Of a DNA stretch of 35,088 nucleotides, positions 24,684-30,410 are shown in pieces (the first letter of the stretch is position 1; each line of letters begins with the position of its first letter). This stretch comes from a virus: IMG/VR virus record IMGVR_UViG_3300030102_000728, positions 1-35,088 of that record. One strand, written 5' to 3'. The notes beneath the pieces are model-generated. The model was not told the origin of the DNA. It made no database searches and saw only the letters and a list, made by a program, of their open reading frames with translations. Made by a program: the position numbers and the translations under genes.

Positions 24684-24773
24684 ATGGAGATAGAGAGGAT
24701 GAACTATTATTTTACAGGTGTTCTTATAATAATGATGACTTTGTTGGCTCTCTGCGGAGGTCCGGCAACATGA
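24684..24773 (+). CDS. membrane mini-protein, 29 aa
   Basis: The site AAGGAATAACCT lies before the ATG. The product has a polar start (MEIERMNYY), a membrane span (FTGVLIIMMTLLALC) and a short tail GGPAT. The sequence LLALCGG is close to, but not, a lipoprotein box, because the residue before Cys is Leu. The next gene overlaps its stop by ATGA. Confidence 0.5.
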   Translation: MEIERMNYYFTGVLIIMMTLLALCGGPAT

Positions 24774-24883
24774 TTGATAAATTTTTATATTCTTTCTTTG
24801 GAAAACTAGATAATTTAATTGCATTAGTAGACAGGTTATTTGCACCACGTTGTAAGTGTAAAAAGAAAAAAAGAAATGCCTAG
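24770..24883 (+). CDS. amphipathic mini-protein with basic CxC tail, 37 aa
   Basis: The start overlaps the previous stop (ATGA). Residues 1-25 are an amphipathic helix (MIDKFLYSFFGKLDNLIALV); the end is RCKCKKKKRNA. It may lie on the inner face of the membrane. Translation is coupled on both sides. Function unknown. Confidence 0.55.
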   Translation: MIDKFLYSFFGKLDNLIALVDRLFAPRCKCKKKKRNA

Positions 24884-24998
24884 ACCTGTACGTAAATGGA
24901 TAGTAAGATTAAGAATGTGGTATGCTGACATAAGAGGTCATCATGGCAAGAGATGGAATTATGAACCTTCAGATCACTACATGAAAGGAAAGAAATGA
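24876..24998 (+). CDS. small basic Trp-rich protein, 40 aa
   Basis: The gene overlaps the preceding one by eight bases and the next by ATGA. The product is MPRPVRKWIVRLRMWYADIR followed by GHHGKRW and a basic end. The amphipathic Arg/Trp pattern suggests membrane-surface or nucleic-acid binding. I do not recognise a named family. Confidence 0.6.
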   Translation: MPRPVRKWIVRLRMWYADIRGHHGKRWNYEPSDHYMKGKK

Positions 24999-25345
24999 AA
25001 GTATCAGATCAAACATCAGTTGCAATGCCTATCAAAAATATGATTGGTATTGTTGTTGCTGTTGCTATGGGTGTGTTTGCTTACACAGAAGTTACTGCTA
25101 GACTTACATCACTAGAGACATCAAGAGAATTATTTGAAAATGATTTGCTAAAAAAAAGTCAACAAGTACCTACCGACCAAGAACAATATATGTTGTTAGA
25201 ATCTGTATTTAAAGATGTAGAAAAATTAATTGAAAACCAAGAACAAAATATGACAAACAAAGTTAATATAGAGTTTCTTAAAGAGCAAGTACAAAAACTA
25301 CAAATTGATGTAGAAAAGTTAATTAGAAATGGGAGTGGACATTGA
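24995..25345 (+). CDS. membrane-anchored coiled-coil protein, 116 aa
   Basis: One membrane span lies at residues 16-30 (MIGIVVAVAMGVFAY), followed by a long coiled coil (residues 33-112) in which charged residues alternate with Leu/Ile/Val. The N-terminus SDQTSVAMPIKN is polar. This N-in, coil-out plan could reach across the periplasm, as inner-membrane spanins do, but no outer-membrane lipoprotein partner is visible. It overlaps both neighbours. Confidence 0.6.
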   Translation: MKVSDQTSVAMPIKNMIGIVVAVAMGVFAYTEVTARLTSLETSRELFENDLLKKSQQVPTDQEQYMLLESVFKDVEKLIENQEQNMTNKVNIEFLKEQVQKLQIDVEKLIRNGSGH

Positions 25346-25554
25346 TTGCAGAAATTGTAGCTTTGTTAATGATAATTGATCATGAGATCAAAGAACATAG
25401 AATACAACCATCTATGAGTGAATGTTTAAAAGGTAAAAGAATTGCTATGAGAAAAGTCTCTGATAATGTAGAATATAAATGTATCAAGTCTAAAGCAGAA
25501 CTTGAAGATAACATTGATGGAAGTAAATCAATTAAAAAATTAATATTAGAATAA
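25342..25554 (+). CDS. small protein with hydrophobic N-terminus, TTG start, 70 aa
   Basis: The start is a TTG that overlaps the previous TGA (TTGA); no ATG gives a better frame start. The N-terminus IAEIVALLMIIDHEIKEHRI is a short hydrophobic helix, followed by SMSECLKGKRIAMRKVSDNV and KCIKSKAELEDNIDGSKSIK. Two cysteines could pair if exported. I know similar sequences from marine phages, without an assigned role. Confidence 0.6.
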   Translation: MIAEIVALLMIIDHEIKEHRIQPSMSECLKGKRIAMRKVSDNVEYKCIKSKAELEDNIDGSKSIKKLILE

Positions 25555-25832
25555 TGGCAGATAAACAACCACCAAGAACTAAAAAATATTACAGATCTAC
25601 AAAGTCTGGTGCTGGTATGACAAGAGCTGGTATTAAAAAATATAGAAGAGACAATCCCGGATCAAAATTAAAATCAGCAGTAACAGGTAAAGTTAAACCG
25701 GGATCTAAAGATGCTAAACGTAGAAAGAGTTATTGTGCAAGGTCTGCCGGACAGATGAAAAAGTTTCCTAAAGCTGCAAGAAATCCTAACTCAAGATTAA
25801 GACAAGCAAGAAGAAGGTGGAAGTGCCGATAA
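25554..25832 (+). CDS. basic DUF6321-type protein, 92 aa
   Basis: Motifs follow the DUF6321 pattern closely: TKSGAGMTRAGIKKYRRDNP, GSKLKSAVTGKVKPGSKDAK, RRKSYCARSAGQMKKFPKAA and NPNSRLRQARRRWKC. About a third of residues are Lys or Arg. It is widespread in marine phages and function is not known to me; DNA binding or a virion role is plausible. It opens an array of basic mini-proteins and overlaps the next gene. Confidence 0.75.
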   Translation: MADKQPPRTKKYYRSTKSGAGMTRAGIKKYRRDNPGSKLKSAVTGKVKPGSKDAKRRKSYCARSAGQMKKFPKAARNPNSRLRQARRRWKCR

Positions 25833-26059
25833 AAAAGAAAACTTGGGTAAGAAAAAAAAATCAATCTTTAATCTGTGGCTACTGCGAGACTTGCAATAGA
25901 GAGCTTATGAGTGATGAAGGTGGCTGGATTATTACAGCTAATAGACAATATTTTTGCCATGATGGTAAAGATGGTAGTTGTTTTGACAACTATTGTGTGC
26001 TACAACTAAAGAAACAAAAGGAGAATAATTATGTATGGAAAAAAGAAGCCAATGGCTAA
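25817..26059 (+). CDS. Cys-rich, probably zinc-binding protein, 80 aa
   Basis: Translation probably starts at GTG 25817 or at GTG 25823 inside the preceding gene. Cysteines form CGYCETCNRE (about residues 20-29) and FCHDGKDGSCFDNYC (about 46-60), enough for one or two zinc sites. The middle has GGWIITANRQYFC. The array position links it to basic neighbours. A DNA- or RNA-binding zinc ribbon is a reasonable but unproven reading. Confidence 0.6.
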   Translation: MEVPIKKKTWVRKKNQSLICGYCETCNRELMSDEGGWIITANRQYFCHDGKDGSCFDNYCVLQLKKQKENNYVWKKEANG

Positions 26060-26117
26060 AAAAAAAGTTAAGAAGAAAGTAAAAAAAGTTAAAAAATCAA
26101 AAGGAAGAATGTACTAA
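26031..26117 (+). CDS. lysine-rich mini-protein, 28 aa
   Basis: It has a good ribosome site (AAAGGAG, 8 bases before ATG), placed inside the preceding gene. The product has about 16 Lys/Arg residues in 28 (MYGKKKPMAKKKVKKKVKKV and a short tail), like the tail of a histone H1-type protein. It overlaps the next start (TAATG). It could neutralise DNA charge. Confidence 0.6.
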   Translation: MYGKKKPMAKKKVKKKVKKVKKSKGRMY

Positions 26118-26242
26118 TGCCGGGTAAAAAACTTACAAAGAAACAAATGAAAATTGCTAGAGTTGCAGGTAATCCAAATAAAATAGATGCTGCTGACTTT
26201 AGAAAATTAAAAATGAATAAAAAGAAAAAAAGAAAATCATGA
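26117..26242 (+). CDS. small basic protein, 41 aa
   Basis: The gene is coupled by TAATG upstream and ATGA downstream. The product reads MPGKKLTKKQMKIARVAGN, then PNKIDAADFRKLK and a NKKKKRKS tail. The central part could be a short helical hairpin. Similar KLTxKQ...AR..GNP..IDAADF sequences occur in marine phages to my knowledge. Function unknown. Confidence 0.65.
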   Translation: MPGKKLTKKQMKIARVAGNPNKIDAADFRKLKMNKKKKRKS

Positions 26243-26382
26243 CAACTAAATCGGTAAAAGCACCAAAAGGTTTTCATTGGATGAAAAAAGGTTCAAGTTT
26301 TAAACTAATGAAAGGTACTTACAAACCACACAAAGGAGCTGTAAAAATGGCAAAGTTTACAGTACAAAAAAAACATGGCTAA
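26239..26382 (+). CDS. small basic protein, 47 aa
   Basis: The start overlaps the upstream stop by ATGA. The product contains KAPKGFHWMKKGSSFKLMKG and YKPHKGAVKMAKFTVQ, ending KKHG. The first half could be a beta hairpin of the KGxHWMxxG type. It overlaps the next gene by eight bases. No membrane segment. Probably acts with the rest of the array. Confidence 0.65.
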   Translation: MTTKSVKAPKGFHWMKKGSSFKLMKGTYKPHKGAVKMAKFTVQKKHG

Positions 26383-26515
26383 ATTATGTGCAAAGGGTAA
26401 AGCTGCTGCTAAAAGAAAGTTTAAAGTATATCCATCTGCGTACGCAAATATGTATGCAAGTGGTGTATGCTCTGGCAGAATAAAACCTAAAGGTACAAGA
26501 AAAAAAAGGAAGTAA
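26375..26515 (+). CDS. small basic protein, 46 aa
   Basis: The product starts MAKLCAKGKAAAKRKFKVYP and continues SAYANMYASGVCSGRIKPKG, ending in a basic run. The pattern A-K-x-K-A-A-A-K-R-K-F-K-V-Y-P-S-A-Y-A-N is familiar from marine phage proteins that occur beside DUF5872. The two cysteines may bind metal or be incidental. It is coupled by TAATG to the DUF5872-like gene. Confidence 0.7.
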   Translation: MAKLCAKGKAAAKRKFKVYPSAYANMYASGVCSGRIKPKGTRKKRK

Positions 26516-26760
26516 TGTCAAAAGGTTTACGATCTTGGGTACAAGCTAACTGGGTAGACATTGCTAATCCAAAGAAAGGTGGTGGCTTTCCAAAGTGTGG
26601 TCGTAGTGGTGGTGAGAAAAGAAGAAACTATCCTAAATGTGTACCTGCTGCAAAAGCTAGATCAATGTCTGCAAGTCAAAGAGCTGCCGCTGTATCAAGA
26701 AAAAAGAAAGCTGAAAGCAGAGGTAGAACAGGTAAGAAACCTAACTATGCTAGGACCTAG
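26515..26760 (+). CDS. basic DUF5872-type protein, 81 aa
   Basis: Motifs GLRSWVQANWVDIANPKKGG, FPKCGRSGGEKRRNYPKCVP and AAKARSMSASQRAAAVSRKK match the DUF5872 pattern. Two cysteines lie in equivalent KCG and KCV positions. It closes the rightward operon and its TAG lies inside a palindrome shared with the stop of the convergent DnaA-domain gene. Function unknown; basic and likely nucleic-acid binding. Confidence 0.75.
   Translation: MSKGLRSWVQANWVDIANPKKGGGFPKCGRSGGEKRRNYPKCVPAAKARSMSASQRAAAVSRKKKAESRGRTGKKPNYART
26750..26760. repeat. 11-bp palindrome carrying the stop codons of two convergent genes
   Basis: CTAGGACCTAG reads the same on both strands except for the central base. The plus-strand TAG (26758-26760) ends the DUF5872-like gene, and the minus-strand TAG (26752-26750) ends the DnaA-domain gene. 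The two genes therefore overlap by 11 bases. No intrinsic terminator is seen between the operons. Confidence 0.7.
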
Positions 26761-27286
26761 TTAGTTCGTCAAACTCCTGCCATATTGTTTGTTCATCACT
26801 CCAATAATATCTTCTATTCTGTTTCATTTGAATAGAATATAAAACTGTTGTATGATCTTGTCCAAAAATTCTACCTATATCTGACAAACTCATTTTATAT
26901 TTTTCATTTAATATATTTTGAATAATATTTCTGGCTCTAACAATGTCTCTAGTTCTAGCTTTAGTAAATAATTCTTTCTTACTAACTTCACATTTAATAC
27001 AAACTTTATTAATTACAGAATCTATTTCTGATTTTTTAGGTTTTCTAAACTGATAACCAACAATCTTTTTTTCTGTACTAATAGGTAGTATGTGTGTTTT
27101 TTTTATTTCTGAAATATGATTTGATATTTTTTTTTGTGCTAACTCAAAGCCTTTTTTAAATCCCTCTTCATAAAGTTTAAATTGTTGTTCTGACAATAAA
27201 TAAAAAGCTATCTTATGTTTATAAATAAAGTCATTGTTGTTTATTTTTTTAATATGTTTTTGAAATTCTTGTTTAAATAAAGTCAT
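26750..27286 (-). CDS. DnaA domain IV-only protein (replication initiator-like or DnaA competitor), 178 aa
   Basis: Residues about 86-155 match the DNA-binding domain IV of DnaA: ELFTKARTRDIVRARNIIQN, then MSLSDIGRIFGQDHTTVLYS, which contains the SDIGxxFGxxDHTTV signature that reads the DnaA box. Residues 1-80 are helical and basic (KHKIAFYLLSEQQFKLYEEG) and carry no Walker A or AAA+ module. Known DnaA is about 450 residues with domains I-IV; here only IV remains, fused to a novel N-terminus. It may recruit the host replisome or block host initiation. It is last in the leftward module; GGGGGAT precedes the ATG. Confidence 0.85.
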   Translation of the reverse strand: MTLFKQEFQKHIKKINNNDFIYKHKIAFYLLSEQQFKLYEEGFKKGFELAQKKISNHISEIKKTHILPISTEKKIVGYQFRKPKKSEIDSVINKVCIKCEVSKKELFTKARTRDIVRARNIIQNILNEKYKMSLSDIGRIFGQDHTTVLYSIQMKQNRRYYWSDEQTIWQEFDELTRS

Positions 27287-27333
27287 AGATCCCCCACGTT
27301 TTCCTTCAGTTTTTTTTAATAATTAACTAATGA

Positions 27334-27498
27334 CTAAATAGATGTCATTAATCGTTCTTTTGTCTGCTCTATCTTCCATATTAATCTGTAAGAATCTTTT
27401 TGATACTTACCGACTTTTTGTTTTGCTTCCAGATACTTCTCATGCTTCTTTGCTTGAAGATCCTTTAGCTTTTGCAGACGAGTTTTCAACTCTTCCAT
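27334..27498 (-). CDS. small coiled-coil protein, 54 aa
   Basis: GGAGAAAG lies before the ATG at 27498, inside the 3' end of the preceding gene. The product MEELKTRLQKLKDLQAKKHE continues as one long charged helix and ends RLMTSI. It overlaps the 73-residue gene by 59 bases. No function is recognised; a dimeric partner of the adjacent DnaA-domain protein would be a guess. Confidence 0.65.
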   Translation of the reverse strand: MEELKTRLQKLKDLQAKKHEKYLEAKQKVGKYQKDSYRLIWKIEQTKERLMTSI

Positions 27499-27661
27499 CT
27501 TTCTCCTTTTTTACTGTTGTAAAATCAATCCTCAAATTATCAATCTTACATTCTACAAGTTCTCCACTATTGGACACATTTGCAGCTTTCTCAACATCAT
27601 CAAACAGTTCTGTCATTGTAAAATGACACTCCCCATTGATAATTCTTTTAACTTTTGTCAT
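27440..27661 (-). CDS. hypothetical protein, 73 aa
   Basis: The start overlaps the stop of the DUF6378-like gene by four bases. The product starts MTKVKRIINGECHFTMTELF and continues DDVEKAANVSNSGELVECKI, a small alpha/beta core; the end from about residue 58 is Ser/Lys-rich and overlaps the coiled-coil gene, so it may be overprinted. Position suggests a role in replication or nucleotide metabolism. Not recognised. Confidence 0.6.
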   Translation of the reverse strand: MTKVKRIINGECHFTMTELFDDVEKAANVSNSGELVECKIDNLRIDFTTVKKEKDGRVENSSAKAKGSSSKEA

Positions 27662-27960
27662 ACTTTATCCTTTTTAGCAACCTCTTTTTTGTGTATCTCT
27701 TTAGTCATCTTGTTATATATACTTAAATCTGTATAATTATCGGCTTTAAAATTTCGTGTTGATCTATATAGCTTTAGTGCCATCATTAATTGACCTACTT
27801 GATGTGGCTTAATTCTTTTTTTTAAACTGTCTGCCAAGACAATCGTAAACATTTCGGCTAACATAATAAAGTTCTCTTGATAATTACCATAATCTTTTTG
27901 GCGATCATCAATGATCTTTTTTTCTATCTCTTGATCTATGTCTGTTATTTTCTTATCCAT
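27658..27960 (-). CDS. DUF6378-like phage protein, 100 aa
   Basis: The helical product shows DDRQKDYGNYQENF (residues 18-31), HQVGQLMMALKLYRSTRNF (53-71) and DNYTDLSIYNKM (74-85). The pattern R-x-x-x-Y-G-x-Y ... MxxLKLxR ... D-x-x-x-D-x-x-x-Y is that of DUF6378, often found in phage replication regions and sometimes compared with all-alpha NTP pyrophosphatases. Enzyme activity is not established. No clear Shine-Dalgarno sequence precedes the ATG; instead a stem-loop lies just upstream. Confidence 0.65.
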   Translation of the reverse strand: MDKKITDIDQEIEKKIIDDRQKDYGNYQENFIMLAEMFTIVLADSLKKRIKPHQVGQLMMALKLYRSTRNFKADNYTDLSIYNKMTKEIHKKEVAKKDKV

Positions 27961-27971
27961 ATAAGTTGAGG

Positions 27972-28026
27972 GTCTCGGGGAAGAAAACTACCGAAAGGGA
28001 ACTAGAAAGAAAAACTCCCCCAAGAC
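27972..28026 (-). promoter_or_regulatory. stem-loop in the leader of the DUF6378-like gene
   Basis: In the minus-strand RNA, GUCUUGGGG (from 28026) can pair with CCCCGAGAC (to 27972): nine pairs including one U-G wobble. The same DNA read as plus-strand RNA would have an A-C mismatch instead, so the structure favours the sense RNA of the operon. The 37-base loop is U-rich. It ends 12 bases before an ATG that lacks a good ribosome site, so it may control translation, or separate transcript levels of the genes on either side. Confidence 0.5.
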
Positions 28027-28058
28027 TAAATACAAATTAATTAAAACTGGAGTATTAA

Positions 28059-28370
28059 TTAAAACTTGTATTGAGGTTTATTACCATAATTAGGTTTGCT
28101 TTGAAACCCTTTATTTTGTGGTGCTGAAGGTTTGTCATTATTAAGATTAGGTGGTGATATTTTAACATTAATACCAATCAAATTACCTTCTTCATCTAAT
28201 TGATTCCATCCGGCTTGATTCCACCAAGCACCATCTGACATCTTTACACCTTTAGTCCATTTCTTTCCCTCTGGTGCATTTTCATTTGGTGGTGCTACCC
28301 AATCTGGTTGTTTCGCATCATTTTTATTTTCGTTTTTAACCAAGTTACACCATACTGCATCTTCACTCAT
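28059..28370 (-). CDS. hypothetical protein next to the ERF gene, 103 aa, possible ssDNA-associated
   Basis: AAAGGAGTAAAC precedes the ATG. Residues 20-65 carry an unusual Trp-rich module: QPDWVAPPNENAPEGKKWTK and MSDGAWWNQAGWNQLDEEGN. The last 35 residues (NNDKPSAPQNKGFQSKPNYG and on) are disordered and end in an aromatic/basic tip YKF. Trp-rich folds with disordered tails recall single-strand-binding proteins, and the place behind the annealing protein fits, but no known OB-fold motif can be claimed. Confidence 0.6.
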   Translation of the reverse strand: MSEDAVWCNLVKNENKNDAKQPDWVAPPNENAPEGKKWTKGVKMSDGAWWNQAGWNQLDEEGNLIGINVKISPPNLNNDKPSAPQNKGFQSKPNYGNKPQYKF

Positions 28371-28396
28371 GTTTACTCCTTTGTTATCGTCAGCTT

Positions 28397-29065
28397 TTAC
28401 TGACCATTGTTTAATTGTAATTCACGAGTTTCAGCAATGTCTGTGACTTGCCTGTATGCTCGTAAATTATTTCTTAGTAGATATTCAACATTTGCTCTGT
28501 GCTTTTCTTTAGCAATATTAAAATCTTTTAAAGATTTAGCACTTTTAAGTTCATGTTTTATATCTTCTACATCTATGGTTTCATCCATGTATGTAGGTTC
28601 TTCAACAGATTGCTCTGAAGAATTTTTTTTAGATGGCAATGTATCATATTTCCTTTCTAAAAATGGTACTGGCTCATAACCATCCTCATCTTTGATACCT
28701 GTTTTAAGATTTAATAAATTTAAGAACGCATACTTTCTTGAGTATGACATGGCATTACCAGTTCCAAATTTATCAAGATTACCAAATGCTGAACACCCAT
28801 CAACAAGTATATGTTGCGTTGGATCATCAACATCATAAACTTTCATAGTACATACGACCATTACTTGTTTTATGTTTGGTACAATCTCTGTCAGATAATT
28901 ACAAGTCGCATACAAACCATTGTCTAATAAGGCTTGTGTTGCAACTGCTTGTACATTATCATGTAGCAATGGGTTAAAGTGCATCCCATTTGCCTTTGCT
29001 CCTTTCTTGACACTCTTTGCACTTAAACAAGCATCATGTAGTTTTTGATATATATTTCTTTTCAT
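28397..29065 (-). CDS. erf: ERF-family single-strand annealing protein
   Basis: Residues about 99-130 contain KFGTGNAMSYSRKYAFLNLL followed by GIKDEDGYEP, the core signature of ERF recombinases (G-x-x-x-S-Y-x-R-[KR]-Y-x-L and the acidic D-E-D-G). The N-terminal part (FNPLLHDNVQAVATQALLDN) also fits. The 222-residue length is usual. It anneals complementary strands in phage recombination and genome circularisation. AAAAGGAAACA precedes the ATG. A PD-(D/E)XK nuclease gene lies upstream in the same operon, giving the classical nuclease plus annealase pair. Confidence 0.85.
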   Translation of the reverse strand: MKRNIYQKLHDACLSAKSVKKGAKANGMHFNPLLHDNVQAVATQALLDNGLYATCNYLTEIVPNIKQVMVVCTMKVYDVDDPTQHILVDGCSAFGNLDKFGTGNAMSYSRKYAFLNLLNLKTGIKDEDGYEPVPFLERKYDTLPSKKNSSEQSVEEPTYMDETIDVEDIKHELKSAKSLKDFNIAKEKHRANVEYLLRNNLRAYRQVTDIAETRELQLNNGQ

Positions 29066-29090
29066 TGTTTCCTTTTGTTTTTTTTATTAA

Positions 29091-29177
29091 TTAAAATGGT
29101 AATAGTCCCCATACTTTTTGTGCGTAAATAAAAGTATAAGTTCCTACTACTTTTGCTTTGTATACTAGCCAAGACAT
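29091..29177 (-). CDS. hydrophobic mini-protein, 28 aa
   Basis: A strong ribosome site (AGAAAGGAG) precedes the ATG at 29177. The product begins MSWLVYKAKVVGTYTFIYAQ and ends KVWGLLPF. It is amphipathic/hydrophobic with two basic residues near the N-terminus. It lies between an exported protein gene and the annealase gene. Too short for a family call. Confidence 0.5.
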   Translation of the reverse strand: MSWLVYKAKVVGTYTFIYAQKVWGLLPF

Positions 29178-29178
29178 A

Positions 29179-29394
29179 TTAGTTTGCTCCTTTCTTTAAT
29201 ACTTCACAGTTTTTTTTGTTTATATCTTTTTGCCAATCAGATTTTTTTTCTACAACCCATACATAAGAAGAAACTACTATTTCATTATTTAAAGTACACT
29301 TCTTACCAAATACAAGTTTAGTTTTTGGATCTTCATGTGCAAATGCACTTGTTGTCATAATTAAAGACAACAATACTATCATCATTTTATTCAT
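29179..29394 (-). CDS. small exported protein with signal peptide, 71 aa
   Basis: The N-terminus MNKMMIVLLSLIMTTSAFAH is a textbook signal peptide: lysine, hydrophobic core, and cleavage after AFA at about residue 19. The mature part of about 52 residues has two cysteines (KKCTLNN and KKNCEVL) that could form a disulfide, and a YVWVVEKK strand. It would act in the periplasm or membrane. Coming between recombination genes in the early-type operon, it may alter the host envelope, for example to exclude other phages; this is inference. It overlaps the nuclease gene by eight bases. Confidence 0.7.
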   Translation of the reverse strand: MNKMMIVLLSLIMTTSAFAHEDPKTKLVFGKKCTLNNEIVVSSYVWVVEKKSDWQKDINKKNCEVLKKGAN

Positions 29395-30310
29395 GTTTTA
29401 TTCCCCATAGGTTAGTTATTAGTTTTAATTGTTCATCTGCTAAATCCTTATAATAAAAAGGATGATACATATCCGGTGGCTCACACATTTGTGCAAGTTC
29501 GGACAGACTTCCTTTGCAGAACATAATCATACGTTCCCAAAGTAAAATCTTCTCAACCATTTTATAGTAAAGAAATTCCAGATGGTCTTTCTTCATTAAC
29601 TCATGTGTATTATCAAAGATAATATGTTCCTTATCATTTGTATAAATTAAATAAGGTATCTTCTTAGTACACATATAGTAGAACGAAGTCTGTGTAAGGT
29701 TATCTGTTGCAGGTTCAGTAGGCAATGGTTGTGTACTCATTGTCCACTCTTCCTTGTTCTTAACCTTTCTAATATTTGGTGGCTTTGTTTTTAATTCTAT
29801 AAATACTTTATCCGTAAGATAATCTACCTTACCTAAAATATCTTTTATCATTGTCATTTCTTTTTTTCTAACATGATATTCACAAATTAGTTTGTCATCC
29901 TTAACAATATCTTTAACAACTTTCTCTGTCACACCTATGCAATCAATCGCATATTCAATCATTTTTTCTCTAGCGAATTTATCCTTGTCATCTACCGGTG
30001 GTTTTTCATTTATAATACCAAGTTCATTTTGAAATATTTTATTAAAATCTCTATCCCACTTTTCTTCTTTCATGGTAGATGTTTTCCAAACTTCATGTCC
30101 AATTAATTTTTGTACTGTGTTGTTTACAAGATTGCCAAAGTTAGCTTTATATCTAAATGCAAAAGTTCTTCTGACTTCTTGTGGAAAAGTATAACCAATT
30201 AAATTTTTGGCAAAGGGTGTTGAGGTTGATGAGTATGACCAATGATCTAAACCCTTACCACCATTGAATATTGAAAATGCGTCTTGTATTAATTGTTCTT
30301 GTTTTTTCAT
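29387..30310 (-). CDS. PD-(D/E)XK family nuclease (RecB/exonuclease-like), 307 aa
   Basis: The catalytic core is visible: GKVDYL with Asp163, the strand FIELKTK with Glu172 and Lys174, and a downstream helix NLTQTSFYYMC with the Gln and Tyr typical of the RecB/lambda-exonuclease branch, followed by PYLIYTN. The N-terminal half is helical. It probably resects DNA ends to expose single strands for the ERF protein two genes downstream. It is the first gene of the leftward operon, 100 bases from the divergent rightward operon. Confidence 0.8.
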   Translation of the reverse strand: MKKQEQLIQDAFSIFNGGKGLDHWSYSSTSTPFAKNLIGYTFPQEVRRTFAFRYKANFGNLVNNTVQKLIGHEVWKTSTMKEEKWDRDFNKIFQNELGIINEKPPVDDKDKFAREKMIEYAIDCIGVTEKVVKDIVKDDKLICEYHVRKKEMTMIKDILGKVDYLTDKVFIELKTKPPNIRKVKNKEEWTMSTQPLPTEPATDNLTQTSFYYMCTKKIPYLIYTNDKEHIIFDNTHELMKKDHLEFLYYKMVEKILLWERMIMFCKGSLSELAQMCEPPDMYHPFYYKDLADEQLKLITNLWGIKHE

Positions 30311-30410
30311 AAGTTCCTAGTTTTTCACTATCTATACACATTATTATTTACTTGTAAAGCATTAAATATGATATATATACATACAAATCAGAGCAACAAA
30401 GAAAGGAAAT
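30311..30410. promoter_or_regulatory. divergent promoter/operator region of the two early-type operons
   Basis: On the plus strand TTGTAA (30352-30357) is followed after 16 bases by TATATA (30374-30379). On the minus strand TTTACA (30358-30353) is followed after 16 bases by TATAGA (30336-30331). Both -35 boxes lie on the palindrome TTTACTTGTAAA at 30347-30358, so one bound protein would control both directions. CTATACACA (30332-30340) is also an eight of nine DnaA-box match over the leftward -10 box. The Cro-like gene directly to the right is the obvious regulator candidate. Confidence 0.5.

Noticed and set aside
24684-24773. Outer-membrane spanin lipoprotein
   Set aside because: The sequence LLALCGG has Leu before the Cys, where lipoprotein boxes need a small residue, and only five residues follow.
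27342-27626. Open frame of 94 codons on the plus strand
   Set aside because: It lies antisense to two overlapping minus-strand genes that have ribosome sites and sensible proteins; its own product is Ser/Leu-rich shadow sequence without a start signal.
28407-28679. Plus-strand open frame of 90 codons
   Set aside because: It is antisense to the 3' half of the ERF gene, which has clear family motifs.
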